DNA of 64,000 bases from Progne subis subis (Eukaryota > Chordata > Aves > Passeriformes > Hirundinidae): positions 6,559,192-6,623,191 of the forward strand of contig JAKJHU010000023.1 in NCBI GenBank assembly GCA_022316685.1, read 5' to 3'. The notes beneath the pieces were generated by a model. It did not search any database and had not been told where the DNA came from. It saw only the letters and a list, made by a program, of their open reading frames with translations. The first letter of the stretch is position 1. The number at the start of each line of letters is the position of its first letter. Below are positions 59,901 to 64,000 of the stretch, one piece after another. A program made the position numbers and the translations under genes.

Positions 59901-62900
59901 GTGCAGTTAATTCCAGCTGCACTTCACCCATGGGTGCTCTCCCACTCTCAAACCTGAGAGATTGTGAGTAAATGAAAAAGGATCAGCATGGTCAGGTGCA
60001 AGGGTAAGCCTGAGACTTACATGACATGGAGGGACCAAGTCCAAGTCACCAGGTAATGTGGTAGTGCTGCTGACAGTGATCACAATTACAACAATAGTGT
60101 GCAGGCTGTAGGAACACTTTTAGTGACCAGCTGAGTGTGGACATCAGGATCTCATTATCCCATGCAGTAACAGCAGCTGATTACAGTGTAACCTTTATTT
60201 GCTCGCCAACAATCCACGTCTGGGAGAGCATTTGCTTGAATGTGAATTTAGGAAATCAAAGAGGATGGTAGAGCTGAATCCTAACAGCTAACGTGAAAAG
60301 CACCTTAGTTGCAGAGACATGCAGCTTTGCTTCAACACTGCAGTTTAGTTCATCTCTATGGTGTCCCAATACAGGACAAGTGTCAGTTTTCTCCTCTGTG
60401 GTCTCCGAGCACTGGTTGTTCCTTATATCTCTGTCCCTATAAAAACTCACTCTAATTACAAGTAAATGCATTCAAAGACCATTGAACCGTGGGAGGCTAG
60501 GCCCATTTCCTCATCCCTCCTGGACCTGAGGTGTGTAGGGCAGTGGTGGGGGCTTGTGCTGGATACACGTGTCCGGGCAGAGCGGGCTGTGTGCGGCGGG
60601 GGCAGCGCTGGGTGGTGAGCCCAGCCAGGGCAGGAGGGAAAGCTCCGCTCTCCTGCCGTGAGTGCTCATACAGCCCAAAGCTGCAGCTCTCACCACCACA
60701 TGAACCCAGGCAAATAAAGGTTGGGAGCCCAGTTCAACCAGCCCCAATGTCACATGGGGGTCAGGAAGGTTCCTTTTATAGCGGGAGGGCTTCTGTACTT
60801 GCAGAAGGGACCCATGAGCAGAGCAGCTTCAGCTAGGGCTGTACATACCCAGTCTGTGCAAAGTCAGCAGCCAGAGGTGTCTGTGAGCATCCCTGAGCTG
60901 GATGCAGAGGGAAGATTCTCCTGGGCAGGGGTTGCAGGTTCTTTTCTGCCCCAACAACAGCACAGGCAGCACTGCTTGCCCAGGGGTGAAAGCCAGGGCT
61001 CAATGCAGAGCATCTCTGGTGCCACCTGGCCATCACAAGAACACCGCTGTGAGATGCTGTGAAAGCTATTAGTGCATCTGCTCTGCAATGGGCTCATTAA
61101 AATACACATTCTCCATCATTATCCTGTGGCTGCAGTGCCTGACTCATCCCACTGCAGTTGCTCTGGAATGGGAACCCAGGTTAAAAATTTTCCAACTTGT
61201 TTTTTATTCACCAGGGAAGCTCATGTCTAACCCACTGAGCTGGCAGTGGAAGCTGGACCAACATCTGTCTTCATGGGACGCAAACAAAACCTGAAAAAAC
61301 AGGGAGAGGAAACAAATGAGGCACTGTCTGATTGAAAGTCTGTTATTTCATGTTGCCTTCACAATTTGACACAGAGTACTTTCTAGCACAGGTGTAGTTA
61401 GTGCTGGCGTAACCCAGCTGGGACATGGCCACTCCCAGCCCAGGCATGCCAGTGGTATTTCCTCCTTTCCTCCTCTTTTTCCACAGAACCATGGAAAAGT
61501 GCCACACAGCCATGGTTTCGCAGCCGTGGTCTTGCAGCAAGCCTTGGCTGGCACCCCTGCTCTGACTCCTGACAGTGCTCTGACTCTCCTCCCCAGAGGT
61601 AGATGGAGCCTTGCACTCAAGGGTTTTGCTGCCAGCGCTGTCCCCAGACACAGAGCCCTCTGAGGTGGCACATGGACAGACACAGGGTGCTGAGGGTTTG
61701 CAGAACTTCTCTGACAGGCGGGAAGAGGCACTGCCTTGTGCTGCCTTCCTGCACCCCCAGCTCACAGGGACAGTGTCCTGTGGGCACCACTCAGACAGTG
61801 CTTAAAGCCACAGGCAACCCCAGCCTCCCCCCGCCAAAATGGAAACCTCACAGCCCAAACCCACTTCATGCAAGCTGGGAACCTTCTCTTTTGCTTTTAT
61901 ACACAGGCATGATCTCACCAGACATTGCTTTTAGCTGCAAGAAAATTCCTCTTTCTTACTTTTTTGCTCTTAAGGACTGCTTTCCTGGGCTAAACATCCT
62001 TTGCTTTAAATAGATGTGCTGACCCAAATACTGCTGTGAACGATTATTCAAGGATGAAGAACAGACTGTAGTCCAAAGATTTTTGCAAGACAACTTAAAT
62101 CAATAGATCTTTCTGATTAGCACTTCTAGGAAACCTGTATGGCTCATTGCTTGGCTCATTTTGCTGCTATTTGTTCATGTGGTACGTTATCAAGCATCTG
62201 AAATATTAACTCTGTTGTTCTCTGGACTGCACTGATTTCTTTTGGAACAAAACGTAGGCTTGTAATCCTCTGCTGTGGATTTTTGTAACGAGTATTTCAC
62301 AGTAAGCCACTTGTTAGTAATGAGCCTAATATCACTTCTACAACTCCTTTTATAATCTTTATTCTTAAAAAATAATTGGCTAAGCTGAAAATAATAATTC
62401 AGTTGTTTATTAACCGATGGCCTACTTGCAACATTAAACTGAGCATGGTATTTCAACTTTGTGTAGGAAAAAAACCTCTGCATGTGTGGAAGCCAACATT
62501 TTTCACAGCACACAGCTGAATGGGGTTTTTTATTTAATTTATTTTTATTTATTTATAATACAAAATGTATTATCTACCCCCAACAAATCAGCACCATTGA
62601 AACACTAATCTTTCCCTAATTTTAAACACCATCTAGTGAGTCAAACATTAGGTCTGATGTCCCAAATTAACCCTGAGGAAAATAAGATCCTGGTTTGACT
62701 GCATCCCACTTAGTGCTAGGTCTCGTGCTGAGATTTGTAAGTTAGATGTTTAGCCACAGCCTATTCTCTTACTAATGGACATTAAATATTCTTCCAAAGG
62801 TGCTGGAGACCTGAGCTGCTGAATGAAGATAATTTGTTTGTTGACAAAGCAGGGTCTTGTCTGAACAGGCTCCTAGTTAGACAAGGCTACTGCCTGGAAG

Positions 62901-62927
62901 TGAAGCAGGGAAAAACCTAATTTTGAT

Positions 62928-62929
<2 letters not shown>
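56910..62929. other. Intergenic, no gene seen
   Basis: Composition rises in GC from about 58600. The patch 60560-60660 is CpG-rich (about eight CpG in 100 bases). Several overlapping frames on both strands at 60500-62013, up to 140 codons, show no recognised domain. Confidence 0.45.

Positions 62930-62980
<51 letters not shown>
62930..62980. repeat. T51 homopolymer
   Basis: Fifty-one consecutive T, the longest homopolymer in the window. Its length is probably unreliable in any assembly. Confidence 0.95.
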
Positions 62981-62988
<8 letters not shown>

Positions 62989-64000
62989 CCAGAGCAAGAG
63001 ACTGGAAAGGATCTGGTTTTATTTCAATTATAAGCCAAAGAAAAAAATCGCCAGGCAGATGAAGAGCTTTATTAGCATCATGATTCTTACTACTTCTATT
63101 AGCTGGCTTGCCATGAAGATGAAGTAGGTCTGAGAGGGAATAGCACAGCAAATCTGTATACAATTATAGGACCTGCTTACCTGGCACTGATGTTAAATCA
63201 GTTCAGTTAAATCAGCGCCAGCAACTGACCTGTATAAACTGCCACCCATGGATGGAATTCATTTGGAAAGCAAGTGATGCACAGCTGGTTGGGTTAACAT
63301 GGAATCACTCTGGGCACAGGCAGGGACATTCAGACTGAGCCTTGTTTGGCCTCTGAAATAACAGAGCTTGTGGCTGTAGCTCTGCTGGTACTTTACATGT
63401 GCCAGCCAAACTGGTGCAAGACCAGGCAGGGTCTGGCCTGGCCTTGCTGGGGGTGAGGAAAAAGCACCTTGGCTTTTGCCTGGCAGTGCATCACTTGGGA
63501 GGCAGGAGTGTCATTTGGGGTCAGAAGTATTCCTTGGCTGCTGCTGGCAACACCCTCAGCTGGCCAAGCCATACATTTGACCTCTTTCTGGTACACCTGG
63601 GTGCGGGGGCAGTAGGATTTGTGTCTGTGTCCTCAGTCCCACTGTTCTGTGGTACCATCACATCACTTCAGCAGTGCCCTGGGGCTGGAGGCCGCAGCTC
63701 CACGGCAGACCAGCCCAGCTCTCTCCTGGGGGTGCATCCCCTCTGCTGTGCTATGTCTGCTTGGGAGGTCACACAGTGAGGGAGGCTGACAGCCTGGCCT
63801 GGGCCACAGAGACCTCTCTGCCGGTCTGGTTTGGGGTTTTCCCCGTTTCTCCCTGTGCATCCCTTCCTGGCTGTGTCAGAGCAGTTGTGGCAGCACAGGC
63901 TGAGGGCTGGTGGAGGACAAGGACTGTTGGTGAGGAGGAGGTGGTGCCAGGAGGTTCATATGCCAGAACTGCTGCAGGAACTCTCCTCAAACTCAGCCCT
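62981..64000. other. Intergenic, no gene seen
   Basis: The last 600 bases are GC-richer (many CTGG/CAGCC words) with overlapping chance frames on both strands. No exon or repeat is recognised. Confidence 0.45.

Noticed and set aside
1..64000. CRISPR arrays, tRNA or rRNA genes, bacterial operons, phage modules
   Set aside because: No regularly spaced repeats, no tRNA A/B boxes with acceptor stems, no rRNA motifs; the window is vertebrate chromosomal DNA.

Overview
The window looks like an ordinary stretch of a bird genome, most likely a songbird. It is AT-rich and intron-rich, carries CR1 LINE fragments (3' ends in the avian octamer-like ATTCTATG repeats) and solo LTRs that resemble avian endogenous-retrovirus families, and has no Alu/L1-type repeats. 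There is no bacterial or phage gene organisation, and open frames longer than 120 codons are rare and unconvincing.

One protein-coding gene can be supported: SMPX (small muscular protein, also called Chisel/Csl), on the + strand. Its three coding exons lie at 10604-10642, 15369-15458 and 19178-19318. They join in phase 0 with canonical AG/GT splice sites and encode 89 residues (the human protein has 88). A 13-nt 3' UTR tail follows the stop codon and ends at a strong donor at 19331/19332. The last, wholly non-coding exon most plausibly starts at 45303 and ends near 46370, which makes a 26-kb intron inside the 3' UTR. A non-coding first exon and the promoter should lie upstream of 10583; I could not place them.

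Region by region: 1-10582 is the 5' flank and/or intron 1, with T-rich low-complexity sequence, a CR1 scrap, a candidate LTR, and a (TC)n(AC)n microsatellite. 10583-19331 is the coding part of SMPX; intron 2 holds a 235-nt polypyrimidine block and intron 3 a (CAA)14 tract. 19332-45302 is the 3' UTR intron, with a CR1 copy (19885-20367), an antisense solo LTR (24078-24662), a small CpG cluster (27394-27572) and an old antisense CR1 (42640-43015). 45303-46370 is the terminal exon. 46371-64000 is intergenic, with a near-perfect hairpin (47001-47055), two further antisense solo LTRs, an internally deleted CR1, a G-tract cluster and a T51 tract. From vertebrate gene order the next gene would be KLHL34, but no kelch-type frame is present, so it must lie beyond the window or be absent.

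I found no new multi-gene system. The observations most worth checking are the 3' UTR intron of SMPX, the hairpin downstream of the gene, the CpG cluster in intron 4, the 20-bp palindrome just upstream of the start-codon exon, and the long polypyrimidine block in intron 2.
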